A DNA stretch of 10,528 nt from Cognatazoarcus sp050305135 (GCA_050305135.1 JBNLET010000178.1:1-10528), one strand, 5' to 3'. Positions 1 to 7,642 are shown, counted from the first letter of the stretch. Notes: a model not told the origin generated them from the sequence alone. Translations and numbers: made by a program.

Positions 1-3000
1 TCGCGCCCGAATCCCCTTGCTTGACCGGATAGGCACCGAGCGTGGCGGCCAGCGTGTAGGTCCTGCTGCCGTCCGTGAACCAGTAGCGGGTGCCATCCCA
101 GGCCACGGCCTGTGGCCCGGCAAATCCTGACCAGCGGTCCAGCTCGGCGCCGGCCGCATCGTAGGTCACGAAATCGTGGGTATTCCTGAAGGTCGCATGC
201 AGATTGCCGTTGGCGTCCACCGTTGCCCCATCGACGGCAATCCCCGACTTGAGAATCTGCTGCTCGCCATTGGCGGGATCGACGCCAATGATCTTGCGAG
301 TGTTCGTCCATACGATCGGGTGACCATCCGAGCCGATTCCGAGCCCATTCGGATAGTCGTATGTCGGTGCCTGATAGAACTGGCTCAACGCGGTGACATT
401 TCCTGCCGCATCGAGACGCCCGAGGCTGTGGCTACCGAACAGGACATAAACCCCGCCGGAACCGTCGCCCACCATGAACCTCAGAGAATCCTGCGTCGTG
501 GCGAACTCGACCAGGTCGCCCGCCACATCCATGCGGAAAATCCTGTGCCCCGAGCTATCGGAAAGCAACAGGTTTCCCGCACCGTCGGCAGCCAGGCTAT
601 AGGGATAGAAGGGCAACTTCTTGAGCAGTGCCTGGTTGCCGAGGTAGTTGAAGTGGTAAAGATCGTAGCCAGCGATCGCAAAGAAGCCGTCGCCCGTTGG
701 ATCCGCCGCAATCAGTCGCGGTGCGAAGCCGGAAACGACTATGCGCGGCACGCCGCCGTCGACGACCGTGACGCCGTTCTGGTTGGCAACCAGAACGTGG
801 CCGGACGGATCGACGATCGTAGCGGCCGGGAAGTAGAAACGGCTTTCGATCGTCTCGAGAAGGCTCGCGTCTGCCGCATACCGCATCAGCCGACCCGCGC
901 CGTACTCGGCGACCATCAGTTCGTCATTCGGGCCGGCAACAATGCCCATCGGATTTCGCAATCCTGAGATGACGATCGACTGCCCACCGGCGTCGATGCG
1001 CGAGATCGAACCCGAGCCGTAGCTGGAGACGAATACGCCGGAATCCGAGCTGTTCACGGCGATGCCTCGCGGCAACGCCAGCCCCGTCGCCAGTACTTGC
1101 AACTGGCCGTCGGCACCCAGCCTGCGCAAGCTGCCATCGTCGTTTCCGATGTACAGGTTGCCGGCTTTGTCGTAGGCGAGCGCGCGCGGGGAATAGGCCG
1201 CGCCGCGAGAGAACAGCGTGACGCTGCCATCCGGCGCGACTCTGCGGATCGTGTTGTCGCCCTGGCAGGTGACGAACAGATCCCCACCCGGAGCGAAGCG
1301 CAGATCGACGGGTTGCGGCAGGCCCGAGGCGAAGACGCTCGTGTCGCCCGCCGGGCTCACCCGGACGACGCTGCCGTCGCCGTTGTTCGCCACGTAGAAG
1401 GTGCCGGCCGCATCGGACGTGATGCCCATCGGGCGATTCAGGCCGGAGACGAAGGGCTGGATCCTGCCGGCCGCCGTCACCTTGACCAGCGTACCGTCGG
1501 CATTGTTGGTCACGACTAGGTCGCCGCCCGAATCCCTCACCAGGGCCATTGGAGACGACAGGCCGTTGGTCCACAGGATCGTCTCGCTGCCGTCCGTCGA
1601 CCAGCGCACCAGGCGGTATCCCTGCGGGTGACGACCCGTCAGCAGAAGCCCACCCTGCTTGTCGACCTCGATGCCCGAAATGCCCTGCAGCGACGAGATC
1701 TCGAATAGAGTAGCGAGCCCCTGCCGGTCGACGCGCCACACCGCGCCAGAACTTTCATTGGCTGCCCACAGGTTGCCGGCAGCATCGACCGCCACATCGC
1801 TCAGTCGAGGTATGTGCCGGCCGGACGACACGATCTGGGCGGCCACGCCGAGGCTACCGTCCGGCGCAACGCGGAAGATGCGGCCGTCGTTGTAGGTGTT
1901 GGTGACCACGTACAGGTTGCCGTCCGCGTCGCGCGCCATGCCGCGCAGAGCCCTCAGGTCGGCGCTGCTCGCGAGCGAGCTCACCTCGGTCTGCGACTGG
2001 GTCGCGAGCTGCGTGTCGGGTACGTCCAGCGTCACGGTCAACTCGAGGTCGCCGGCGGGAATCGCTTCGTTGCCGAGGTTTGAAAGCTGGCCACGGAATG
2101 CCACCGGCGTCTCGGTCCCGGCCTGTACCAGCGGCGGATCGACGATGATGCCGCCACCGAGCACCGCCAGCCCGTCGACCGCATAGCCGCTCTGTGCCTC
2201 GGCGACGACGCGGCCCAGCAGGTCGAAGGCCCTGACCAGGACGGTGTAGTTGCCCGCGCCCTGGCGCAGCAGCAGTTCTTCGAGCGGCACCGTGATGCTG
2301 CCTGCCGCCGGCAGCGTGAAGGGTTCGTTCGGCGGGTTCTGGCCGAGGCCGTGGGTGTTGGCCTTGAGATCGAGCACCACCTTGTTCGAGGCGTCCGTCA
2401 CCAGCGCGTCGATGATCACGTCGGACGCCTGGTCGGTGGTGTTGCGCACCACCACGTCGATGCGCAGCATGTCGGTCGGCAGATAGACCGCCTTGTCGGG
2501 TTGCACCGAATCGATCGCGATGCCGGTCTGCTGCGACGGCGTCAGCGAGAGATCCACCGCCGCATCGCCGGGCTGGGTCAGCGCGACATGCTGCGAAAGC
2601 GAGAAGTAGCCGGCGGCGCTGGCCAGGATGTCGAACTGGCTCGCGCCGATGCCGGACAGGACATAGCGACCATCGGCAGCCGAGGTGGTCGCGATGCCCA
2701 GCACCGAAACGGTCGCCCCGGCGATTGGGGTTCCGCTGTGGGCGTCGGTCACGAATCCCGTCAGCGTCGTCGAGACGGGCGCGGAGCTGAGCGGGATCGT
2801 GCCGAGGTCATTGACCCCATCCACCAGGACCCCGCTACCGGAGGCCGACTGGTAGGCGGGCGCCGAGACCTGCAGTTCGAAACTGCCCGCCGTGACACTC
2901 GGGAAGGAGAACCTCCCGTCGCTGCCGGACAGCACGCTCTGCCCGTTCAGCGTCACCGTGGCACCGGCGATCGCGCCGCCGGACAGCGCATCGGCGACCT

Positions 3001-4435
3001 TGCCCTTCAGACTGGTCGTGGGCGGCGCGCCGCTGTAGAGCGTGGGCGAGAAGCTGTAGACCTTGCCGCCTTCGAAGCTCAGTGGAGCCGACACGGCCTG
3101 CTGGTAATTCTTGAGCGTGACCGAGATCGATGCGGTGGTCGGCGCGATGCCGGATAGGACGTAGCCGCCGTTCGCGTCGGTGAGCACCGAGTTGGTACCG
3201 ACCGCGACGATCGCGCCGGCGAGGCCGCTGCCGTACTGATTGCGCACCGTACCGGTCACCGTTGCCGTCAGCACAGCCTGGCTGACCGAGATTTGGCCGA
3301 AATTCGTCAACTGTCCCGCGCCCAGTTCGACGCTCGCGCTGAATCCTTCGTAGCCGAGCTTGCTGACCGAAAGCGTGTAGCTGCCGGGCGCGACGCCGGA
3401 CAGGCTGAAAGTACCGTCGCTGCGGCTCTCGGTCGAGACGCCCGGAAGTTCTTCCAGTCTGACCAGGGCGCCGGCCACCGGACTGCCGGTGCTGGCCTCG
3501 AGCAGCACGCCGGTCAATCCGGCGGTGGTCGATACCGGCGGCGGATTGGCGACGTTCCACAGGGCACGCAGCGCCAGCGCCGTCACGAACGGATCGCCCT
3601 CCCAGCTGCCGTCGGCGGCCTGGCCGGCGGCCAGCGCCGAGGCGAGCGGCTGCAGCACCGTGGCATCGCTGGTCTGGCTGGAGAGGGCGAGCAGCGCGAC
3701 CGCATCGTCCATCGCATTGCCGAACGAATCGCCGCCACGGGCGGCCAGCAGCCAGTCCTTGGCCGGCACGGTGATGTTGCCGACCGCGTACTCGGCATGC
3801 CAGGATTGGGCCGCCTGCAACACCCACGAGGTGACGTAGATCTTGGACTGCTCGTGCACACCCCAGGCCGCGTCAGAGGTCGCCGCTTCGGTCAGGTATC
3901 GCAGCGCGCGCGATACGGAATCCGGCTCAAAGCCGAAGGACTGCTGGCGCTTCAGCGCCGCCAGCGCCAGCGCCGTATCGAGTGCGTTGCTGGAGTAGCC
4001 CGCCGCCCCGCCGAAACCGCCATCGGGGTTCTGGGCCGAGAGCAGGGATTCGATCGCCGCGGATGCGTCCAGCGCCTGCGCGCCGGCGACGATCGACTGC
4101 CGCGCCAGCGCCTCGGTCGAGCCGTCGTCGCCGCCGTCGACGGACTGCGCCAGCGCGGCCGGCAGCGAGGCCATCTGCAGCAGGGTCGAAGCCACTTCGG
4201 CCCGCGTCTGGTACCAGTGCGCACGCGAGTCGGCCTCGCCGGCGACGCTTCCATCGCCCTGCACCTGGCCCTGCAACCAAGCCAGGCCTATTTCGATCTC
4301 AGGTGTTTGCGCCGCCGCCGGATGCGGCCAGAGACAGGTGCAGAGCGCAAGCGCGATTGCCAGCCCGGCGGCATCGAGCCGCTTTGAAACCAGGGCACGA
4401 GCCCACGCCAACACTGCCACGACCACTGCATCCAT
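1..4435 (-). CDS. Giant secreted modular protein: toroid, carboxypeptidase-regulatory-like, CARDB-like and NHL-propeller domains (3' end outside window)
   Basis: An uninterrupted minus-strand frame of about 1478 codons enters from the left edge and starts at ATG 4435-4433, with AAGGA (4444-4448) 8 nt upstream. Residues 1-42 form a signal peptide (basic n-region, hydrophobic AAGLAIALALC stretch, AAA before Q43). Residues about 44-299 look like an alpha/alpha-toroid of the squalene-cyclase/prenyltransferase repeat class, with QNPDGGFGG at 135-143 and ADGSW at 274-278; I see no DXDD catalytic motif and no CGEQ thioester. Four carboxypeptidase-regulatory-like beta modules follow (about 303-390, 391-470, 471-551, 553-634), each with a G-x-V...G-A-x-V...DG-x-(Y/F) pattern. 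A CARDB-like region spans about 637-825, then about 16 NHL-type blades of roughly 40 residues (P-x-G/A-I...D-x-x-GNLYV...G-x-I-x-R-V). Likely secreted or surface-bound with a binding or structural role; ligand and function unknown. It is not in an operon with nadV, 500 bp upstream. Confidence 0.88.
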   Translation of the reverse strand, partial: MDAVVVAVLAWARALVSKRLDAAGLAIALALCTCLWPHPAAAQTPEIEIGLAWLQGQVQGDGSVAGEADSRAHWYQTRAEVASTLLQMASLPAALAQSVDGGDDGSTEALARQSIVAGAQALDASAAIESLLSAQNPDGGFGGAAGYSSNALDTALALAALKRQQSFGFEPDSVSRALRYLTEAATSDAAWGVHEQSKIYVTSWVLQAAQSWHAEYAVGNITVPAKDWLLAARGGDSFGNAMDDAVALLALSSQTSDATVLQPLASALAAGQAADGSWEGDPFVTALALRALWNVANPPPVSTTAGLTGVLLEASTGSPVAGALVRLEELPGVSTESRSDGTFSLSGVAPGSYTLSVSKLGYEGFSASVELGAGQLTNFGQISVSQAVLTATVTGTVRNQYGSGLAGAIVAVGTNSVLTDANGGYVLSGIAPTTASISVTLKNYQQAVSAPLSFEGGKVYSFSPTLYSGAPPTTSLKGKVADALSGGAIAGATVTLNGQSVLSGSDGRFSFPSVTAGSFELQVSAPAYQSASGSGVLVDGVNDLGTIPLSSAPVSTTLTGFVTDAHSGTPIAGATVSVLGIATTSAADGRYVLSGIGASQFDILASAAGYFSLSQHVALTQPGDAAVDLSLTPSQQTGIAIDSVQPDKAVYLPTDMLRIDVVVRNTTDQASDVIIDALVTDASNKVVLDLKANTHGLGQNPPNEPFTLPAAGSITVPLEELLLRQGAGNYTVLVRAFDLLGRVVAEAQSGYAVDGLAVLGGGIIVDPPLVQAGTETPVAFRGQLSNLGNEAIPAGDLELTVTLDVPDTQLATQSQTEVSSLASSADLRALRGMARDADGNLYVVTNTYNDGRIFRVAPDGSLGVAAQIVSSGRHIPRLSDVAVDAAGNLWAANESSGAVWRVDRQGLATLFEISSLQGISGIEVDKQGGLLLTGRHPQGYRLVRWSTDGSETILWTNGLSSPMALVRDSGGDLVVTNNADGTLVKVTAAGRIQPFVSGLNRPMGITSDAAGTFYVANNGDGSVVRVSPAGDTSVFASGLPQPVDLRFAPGGDLFVTCQGDNTIRRVAPDGSVTLFSRGAAYSPRALAYDKAGNLYIGNDDGSLRRLGADGQLQVLATGLALPRGIAVNSSDSGVFVSSYGSGSISRIDAGGQSIVISGLRNPMGIVAGPNDELMVAEYGAGRLMRYAADASLLETIESRFYFPAATIVDPSGHVLVANQNGVTVVDGGVPRIVVSGFAPRLIAADPTGDGFFAIAGYDLYHFNYLGNQALLKKLPFYPYSLAADGAGNLLLSDSSGHRIFRMDVAGDLVEFATTQDSLRFMVGDGSGGVYVLFGSHSLGRLDAAGNVTALSQFYQAPTYDYPNGLGIGSDGHPIVWTNTRKIIGVDPANGEQQILKSGIAVDGATVDANGNLHATFRNTHDFVTYDAAGAELDRWSGFAGPQAVAWDGTRYWFTDGSRTYTLAATLGAYPVKQGDSGA

Positions 4436-4936
4436 CGTCCGAATCCTTCGGTACCGCGACCGGGGGCCCGGAAACAGTCGGCTGGACCCGTCGCGTAACG
4501 TCGATCAAATGCATGCGCCGACGGCGGTAATGCGATCCGCGCATTTCAGACATCAGACGAGGGCGGGCCGAGCCCAAGCGCCCGTCATGACGGCGGCGAA
4601 TCTTCACATTGACATTCGAATTTGTAAATGAATGTAGGTGCGTCACGAGGACGGGCGGCCAGCATGCGGCGACGAGTGCATTGGCATGCCATGAATGGAT
4701 ATTCACAAAGAAATACAACGAACTATATAGGCCTATTTTTTCCCGCATCGATCCGTCGAGCGCACCCGCGCGGGGCGCCGCCAAGGATCGATTTCGCACA
4801 AGGAAATATGACACGGTGAGCAACAAAGACACGGCTCCGAGCCATGCAGCTGTCGCATGTCGGGCGGCACTGGCCGCCGCAGCGCGGATCGCTCCGAACG
4901 CGACGACCCCCGCTGCGGTGGCCCGCCCCGCCAGAC
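4436..4936. other. 500-bp intergenic region between nadV and the large secreted-protein gene
   Basis: No convincing gene is visible: plus-strand open frames here are low-complexity and continue antisense to nadV. The centre (about 4590-4830) is clearly more AT-rich than its surroundings. Short palindromes are present: CCGTCATGACGG (4582-4593), ACATTC...GAATGT (4612-4617 with 4630-4635), TGGCATGCCA (4682-4691) and ATAGGCCTAT (4727-4736). A weak minus-strand promoter candidate for the large gene is TTTACA (4623-4628), 17 bp, then GAAGAT (4600-4605); it lies inside the ACATTC/GAATGT repeat and would give a leader of about 160 nt. The Shine-Dalgarno AAGGA of the large gene is at 4444-4448. The promoter assignment is a guess from short motifs. 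Confidence 0.5.
4822..4846 (-). terminator. Possible weak intrinsic terminator of nadV
   Basis: Read on the minus strand, CATGGC-TCGGA-GCCGTG (4846 to 4830) forms a 6-bp stem including one G-T pair, followed by TCTTTGTT (4829 to 4822). It lies about 90 nt after the nadV stop codon. The stem is short and the T-tract is interrupted, so this is only a candidate. A second hairpin without a T-tract, GGCGGC-CAGT-GCCGCC, lies between it and the stop codon (4878 to 4863). Confidence 0.28.
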
Positions 4937-6316
4937 TCAGTCCGCAGCAGCGACGCGCGCCCGGATCTCTTCGAAGGACCAGTCGGCCAGCAGTTCGCCG
5001 TTGCGAAACACCGGCACCAGTTGGTTGGGCTGGCCGTCCAACGCCTCGCGCGCGACGGTGCGGTAGCCACCGGCATCGCGCAGCAGGGCCAGGCGGCCGG
5101 CCTTCGAGCGCTTGCCCGGATCGGTCAGCGGATCCTTGCTGATGTCGCGCCAGTTGCCGGCGATGCGCACCGCCGAGGCCTTCATGGCGAACTTCTGCGT
5201 GTCGCGATGGACCTTCTGCAACAGCGCGCCGCCCATGCCGAAGGCCACGTTGTCGGCGGACAGGCCGCGCTGCTTCATCGCTTCGAGGATGCGGCCGATG
5301 GACTCCAGCGACACGCCGTCGCCCTGGATCAGGCGCACGCAGTCCGGCAGCACGCGGTAGCCGCGCCGGTTCTCGCGGCTGCCGAAGCGCGCCATCAGGC
5401 GCTCGATCGCGGCCGGCACGATGTCGACCGGATCGCCCGAGTCGGGCCGGATCACCAGCGTGCCGCCCATCTGCTGCACCCAGTCGCGCAGCGTCTCGCC
5501 CCAGATCCGGTCGATCGCGTTGAACAAGTCGTAGGAGTCGCTCACCACCGCCACCAGCCGCCCCTCGCCGCCGAACTGCTTGAGCATGTTGGCGTAGGCG
5601 GAGGCCTCGCCGTCGCGCCCCCAACTGGTGATCGTGCTGTGCTCGGCAGCCGGGATCGAGAAGCCCGCCATCGCCGCACCGTAGTAGCGCCGCGCGGCGA
5701 TGATCCCGGACAGCGTGTCGCTGCCCATGAAGTTGACCAGGTGGGCGGCACCGCCGAGGGCCGCGGTCTCCTCGGAACTGGCGCCGCGGGCGCCGAAGTC
5801 GTGCAGCTTGAACGGCAGGCCGGACAGGTCGTCGGCGGTCTCAGAGAGGTAGCGGGCGATCAGGCGGCGGCAGGCATTCGACAGCGTGGCCACCGTGCTC
5901 GGGTACCAGATCGCGCGCAGCAGGGCGGTTTCGACGTAGGAGGTGAGCCAGGCGCAGCGCGGGTCGGTGTTGATCACCTGGAGCAGCACGTTTTGGTTGT
6001 CGACCACGCTGCCTTCCGGCACCGCCTCGATCTCGAGCGGCAGCCGGCCGCCGTGCTGGTTCAGCAGATGCGCCCAGCCGGCGCGATTGAACGGCACGCC
6101 GTGGGCGGCGCAGAGTTCCTCGGCCTCGTCCACGTCGTGGCGCGTGACCGCTTGCATCAGATACGCCTTCAGGAACATCTGCAGGCCGAAGAACAGCGTG
6201 CGGTCGAAGGCGCCGCCGCGGGATTCGATGTAGCTGGAAACGTATTCGGTGCCCTCGGGATACTGGGCGAAGTGGGAGGTCTTGTAGGAATCGGTGTTGA
6301 GAATCGGATTGCGCAT
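4937..6316 (-). CDS. nadV: Nicotinamide phosphoribosyltransferase (NAMPT/NadV)
   Basis: A 459-residue cytoplasmic enzyme that converts nicotinamide and PRPP to NMN plus pyrophosphate, the first step of the non-deamidating NAD salvage route. It aligns by eye with human NAMPT along its whole length (the family is usually about 460-495 residues). Key residues are present: Y11 in TDSYKTSHF (human Y18), F174 and R177 in LHDFGARG (F193, R196), D200 in NFMGSD (D219), H226 in PAAEHST (catalytic H247), R290 and D292 in RPDSGD (R311, D313), and R371 in the LLQK-xx-RD segment (R392). The start ATG has GGAGGAG (6324-6330) 7 nt upstream. It lies 159 bp downstream of nadM on the same strand; its gap contains an inverted repeat and a structured leader, so it probably has its own promoter. 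Expected to be complete and active. Confidence 0.97.
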   Translation of the reverse strand: MRNPILNTDSYKTSHFAQYPEGTEYVSSYIESRGGAFDRTLFFGLQMFLKAYLMQAVTRHDVDEAEELCAAHGVPFNRAGWAHLLNQHGGRLPLEIEAVPEGSVVDNQNVLLQVINTDPRCAWLTSYVETALLRAIWYPSTVATLSNACRRLIARYLSETADDLSGLPFKLHDFGARGASSEETAALGGAAHLVNFMGSDTLSGIIAARRYYGAAMAGFSIPAAEHSTITSWGRDGEASAYANMLKQFGGEGRLVAVVSDSYDLFNAIDRIWGETLRDWVQQMGGTLVIRPDSGDPVDIVPAAIERLMARFGSRENRRGYRVLPDCVRLIQGDGVSLESIGRILEAMKQRGLSADNVAFGMGGALLQKVHRDTQKFAMKASAVRIAGNWRDISKDPLTDPGKRSKAGRLALLRDAGGYRTVAREALDGQPNQLVPVFRNGELLADWSFEEIRARVAAAD

Positions 6317-6344
6317 GACGGAACTCCTCCGGTCATCGGGTCGG

Positions 6345-6363
6345 GCGCCGGTCTGTCCGGCGC
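6345..6363 (-). promoter_or_regulatory. nadV leader stem-loop with ACAGA loop
   Basis: On the minus strand, GCGCCGG-ACAGA-CCGGCGC is a perfect 7-bp stem with a 5-nt loop. It ends 28 nt before the nadV start codon and 14 nt before its GGAGGAG. Its 14-mer CGCCGGACAGACCG (6349-6362) is identical to one in the nadM leader at nearly the same distance from that start. Two more hairpins precede it in the leader: GCAGC-CGAG-GCTGC (6382 to 6369) and CGGGGC-GCCT-GCCCCG (6403 to 6388). There is no T-tract, so it is not an ordinary terminator. An RNA-level role is inference. Confidence 0.5.
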
Positions 6364-6416
6364 GTCTGGCAGCCTCGGCTGCGCCACCGGGGCAGGCGCC
6401 CCGCCCCGTTGGCGGA

Positions 6417-6448
6417 CATATAGTGGCTTTACGCCCCTAACAAGTCAA
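6417..6448 (-). promoter_or_regulatory. Candidate nadV promoter
   Basis: On the minus strand, TTGACT (6443-6448) resembles a -35 box and TATATG (6417-6422) a -10 box. Their spacing is 20 bp, longer than the ideal 17, so the assignment is uncertain. The proposed NrtR operator occupies most of the interval between them, as expected for a repressed promoter. Transcription would begin near 6410 and give a leader of about 90 nt. Confidence 0.35.
6421..6439. promoter_or_regulatory. Candidate NrtR operator upstream of nadV
   Basis: The plus strand reads TAGTGGC-TTTAC-GCCCCTA: two 7-bp half-sites with one mismatch and a 5-bp spacer. The same layout occurs at 7624-7642 before nrtR. Read toward the downstream gene, both sites end in the identical 9-mer GCCACTATA, which also forms part of the -10 region. 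NrtR repressors are known to bind palindromes upstream of NAD genes. Assignment to NrtR rests on this pairing and on the neighbouring nrtR gene. Confidence 0.55.
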
Positions 6449-6475
6449 GAGCATGCTCGGCGGGCGCCCGGGCAC

Positions 6476-7528
6476 TCAGGGATTGCCGATCAGGTCCTGC
6501 AGAATGAAGTAGTGGTCCTCGAACAGGCGGCCGGGATCGAGTTCGCCCAGCGGCACCCAGAAGGCCCGCGCGGCATCGTCGCCGCCCTTGACGCGCGGCA
6601 GCTCGGGCTGGCGCGCGAGTTCGAAATGGAAAGCATGGGTGATCGTGCGGCCGCGCGCCGAGCGGTGCGGATCGTCGTAGACGCGGCTGCGCTTGAGCGA
6701 GCCCTTCAGCACCGGCGCCGGCACCTTGAGGCGAGTCTCCTCGCGCAGCTCGCGCAGCACCGCATCGAGCAGGCGCTCGTGCTGGTCGACGAAGCCGCCC
6801 GGCAGCGCCCACGCGCCCTTGCCCGGCCGCGCCCGGCGCTCCACCAGCAGCACGTGGCCGGACTGCACGACCACTGCATCGACCGTGACGAAGGTCGGCG
6901 GGTAGGGCGCCGCCTGCCAGCCCTTGCGGTAGTCGCGGACGAAGTCGATCTCGGCGCACAGCTCCGCGTAGTCGGCGGAAGCCGCCATCCAGCCGTCCAG
7001 TTCGCCGGCCACGGCCGGCGGCAGCACGCCCTGGGCGGCGAGCCCGGGCAGATCGGGGCGATCCGAGAAGATCCGCTCGCGCAGCGGCGTGGCGCTGATC
7101 TGGCGGAAGTTCGGCACCGCCACCGCCTGCCAGTGCGGGAACAGGCTCAGGTAGTAGCCGCTGTGGTCCTTCTCGTGGCCGATCAGCGCGATCCGCGCCG
7201 GCCGGTGCGGCGTGCGGTGGTGGGCGGCGACGAGGCCGGCGACGGTGGCCTGGACGTTGCGCACCCAGGCCTCGTCGTTGTAGGTCACGTCCATCAGCGG
7301 CGAGCACAGCAGGCGCTCCTGTGCCTCGGCCGGCAGGCTGGCGCGGATCATCCGCTCGCGTTCGTCGTGGCGCCACGGATTGCGCGGATTGCGCGCCTGC
7401 CAGGCGGAACCGAGCAGCACGATCAGGTGGCGTGCCCGCTGCAGGCCTTCCTGCACGACCTGCAGGTGACCACTGTGAAACGGCTGGAAGCGGCCGATGA
7501 AGACCGCGAAATCGAACTCCTGGGACAT
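6476..7528 (-). CDS. nadM: Bifunctional NMN adenylyltransferase / Nudix hydrolase (NadM-Nudix)
   Basis: A 350-residue two-domain cytoplasmic enzyme. The N-terminal nucleotidyltransferase domain (about 1-190) carries the ATP-binding motif GRFQPFHSGH (12-21), GHEKDHSGYY (117-126) and the ISATPLR segment (144-150) typical of NadM; it joins NMN and ATP into NAD. The C-terminal Nudix domain (about 210-350) has a Nudix box at 245-267 with E251 and the REL-REE core (259-264), so it should be catalytic. The consensus Gly near the box end is Arg (R266). In characterised family members, such as Synechocystis slr0787, the Nudix half hydrolyses ADP-ribose. The ATG at 7528 has AAGGAG (7538-7543) 9 nt upstream. 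It is divergent from nrtR across 121 bp, and nadV follows on the same strand, so the NMN made by NadV is the substrate here. Confidence 0.96.
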   Translation of the reverse strand: MSQEFDFAVFIGRFQPFHSGHLQVVQEGLQRARHLIVLLGSAWQARNPRNPWRHDERERMIRASLPAEAQERLLCSPLMDVTYNDEAWVRNVQATVAGLVAAHHRTPHRPARIALIGHEKDHSGYYLSLFPHWQAVAVPNFRQISATPLRERIFSDRPDLPGLAAQGVLPPAVAGELDGWMAASADYAELCAEIDFVRDYRKGWQAAPYPPTFVTVDAVVVQSGHVLLVERRARPGKGAWALPGGFVDQHERLLDAVLRELREETRLKVPAPVLKGSLKRSRVYDDPHRSARGRTITHAFHFELARQPELPRVKGGDDAARAFWVPLGELDPGRLFEDHYFILQDLIGNP

Positions 7529-7555
7529 GGCAGCAAGCTCCTTGCTGGATGAAGG

Positions 7556-7579
7556 GCACCGCGGTCTGTCCGGCGGCGC
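7556..7579 (-). promoter_or_regulatory. nadM leader stem-loop with ACAGA loop
   Basis: On the minus strand, GCGCCGC pairs with GCGGTGC (one G-T pair), then after a single bulged C, GG pairs with CC around the loop ACAGA. It ends 27 nt before the nadM start codon and 12 nt before AAGGAG. The 14-mer CGCCGGACAGACCG (7562-7575) is identical to that in the nadV leader, while the flanking stem differs in sequence but still pairs. Function is inferred only from this resemblance. Confidence 0.5.
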
Positions 7580-7606
7580 ATCCGCGCTGACGGCCAGCGA
7601 GGATGC
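7578..7606 (-). promoter_or_regulatory. Strong 5' hairpin of the nadM leader
   Basis: On the minus strand, GCATCC-T-CGCTG pairs with CAGCG-C-GGATGC around the loop GCCGT: 11 base pairs interrupted by a single T/C mismatch. It immediately precedes, and shares 2 nt with, the ACAGA stem-loop. A weak nadM promoter (TGGCGA 7634-7639, 17 bp, TACGAT 7611-7616) would start transcription close to 7604, at the foot of this hairpin. It could stabilise the mRNA 5' end or form part of a compound leader element. Confidence 0.45.
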
Positions 7607-7623
7607 AGGTATCGTAGCGTCGT

Positions 7624-7642
7624 TATTGGCCGATCGCCACTA
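7624..7642. promoter_or_regulatory. Candidate NrtR operator in the nadM/nrtR divergent gap
   Basis: The plus strand reads TATTGGC-CGATC-GCCACTA: two 7-bp half-sites with one mismatch and a 5-bp spacer, matching the nadV site at 6421-6439 in geometry and half-site sequence. It overlaps TATAGA (7641-7646), the likely nrtR -10 box, and the weak nadM -35 candidate (7634-7639). A repressor bound here could therefore shut off both divergent genes and produce nrtR autoregulation. Confidence 0.55.

Noticed and set aside
3530..4310. Thioester-containing domain of the alpha-2-macroglobulin type
   Set aside because: The toroid fold would be similar, but no CGEQ motif and no macroglobulin domains are visible.
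2351..4387. Long plus-strand open frames (2351-3157, 3293-4387) and minus-strand frames in other registers (924-1739, 2835-3827)
   Set aside because: The continuous minus-strand frame from 4435 gives coherent domains over the whole interval. The others give low-complexity arginine-rich products.
4727..4742. ATAGGCCTAT followed by T residues as a plus-strand terminator
   Set aside because: The palindrome has no room for a loop and is AT-rich at its base, and no plus-strand gene precedes it.
4844..7552. A 902-codon plus-strand open frame antisense to nadV and nadM
   Set aside because: It is the mirror of two clearly identified genes in G+C-rich DNA. Its product is rich in R, H, A, G, Q and V with no recognisable domain, and it has no ribosome-binding site of note.
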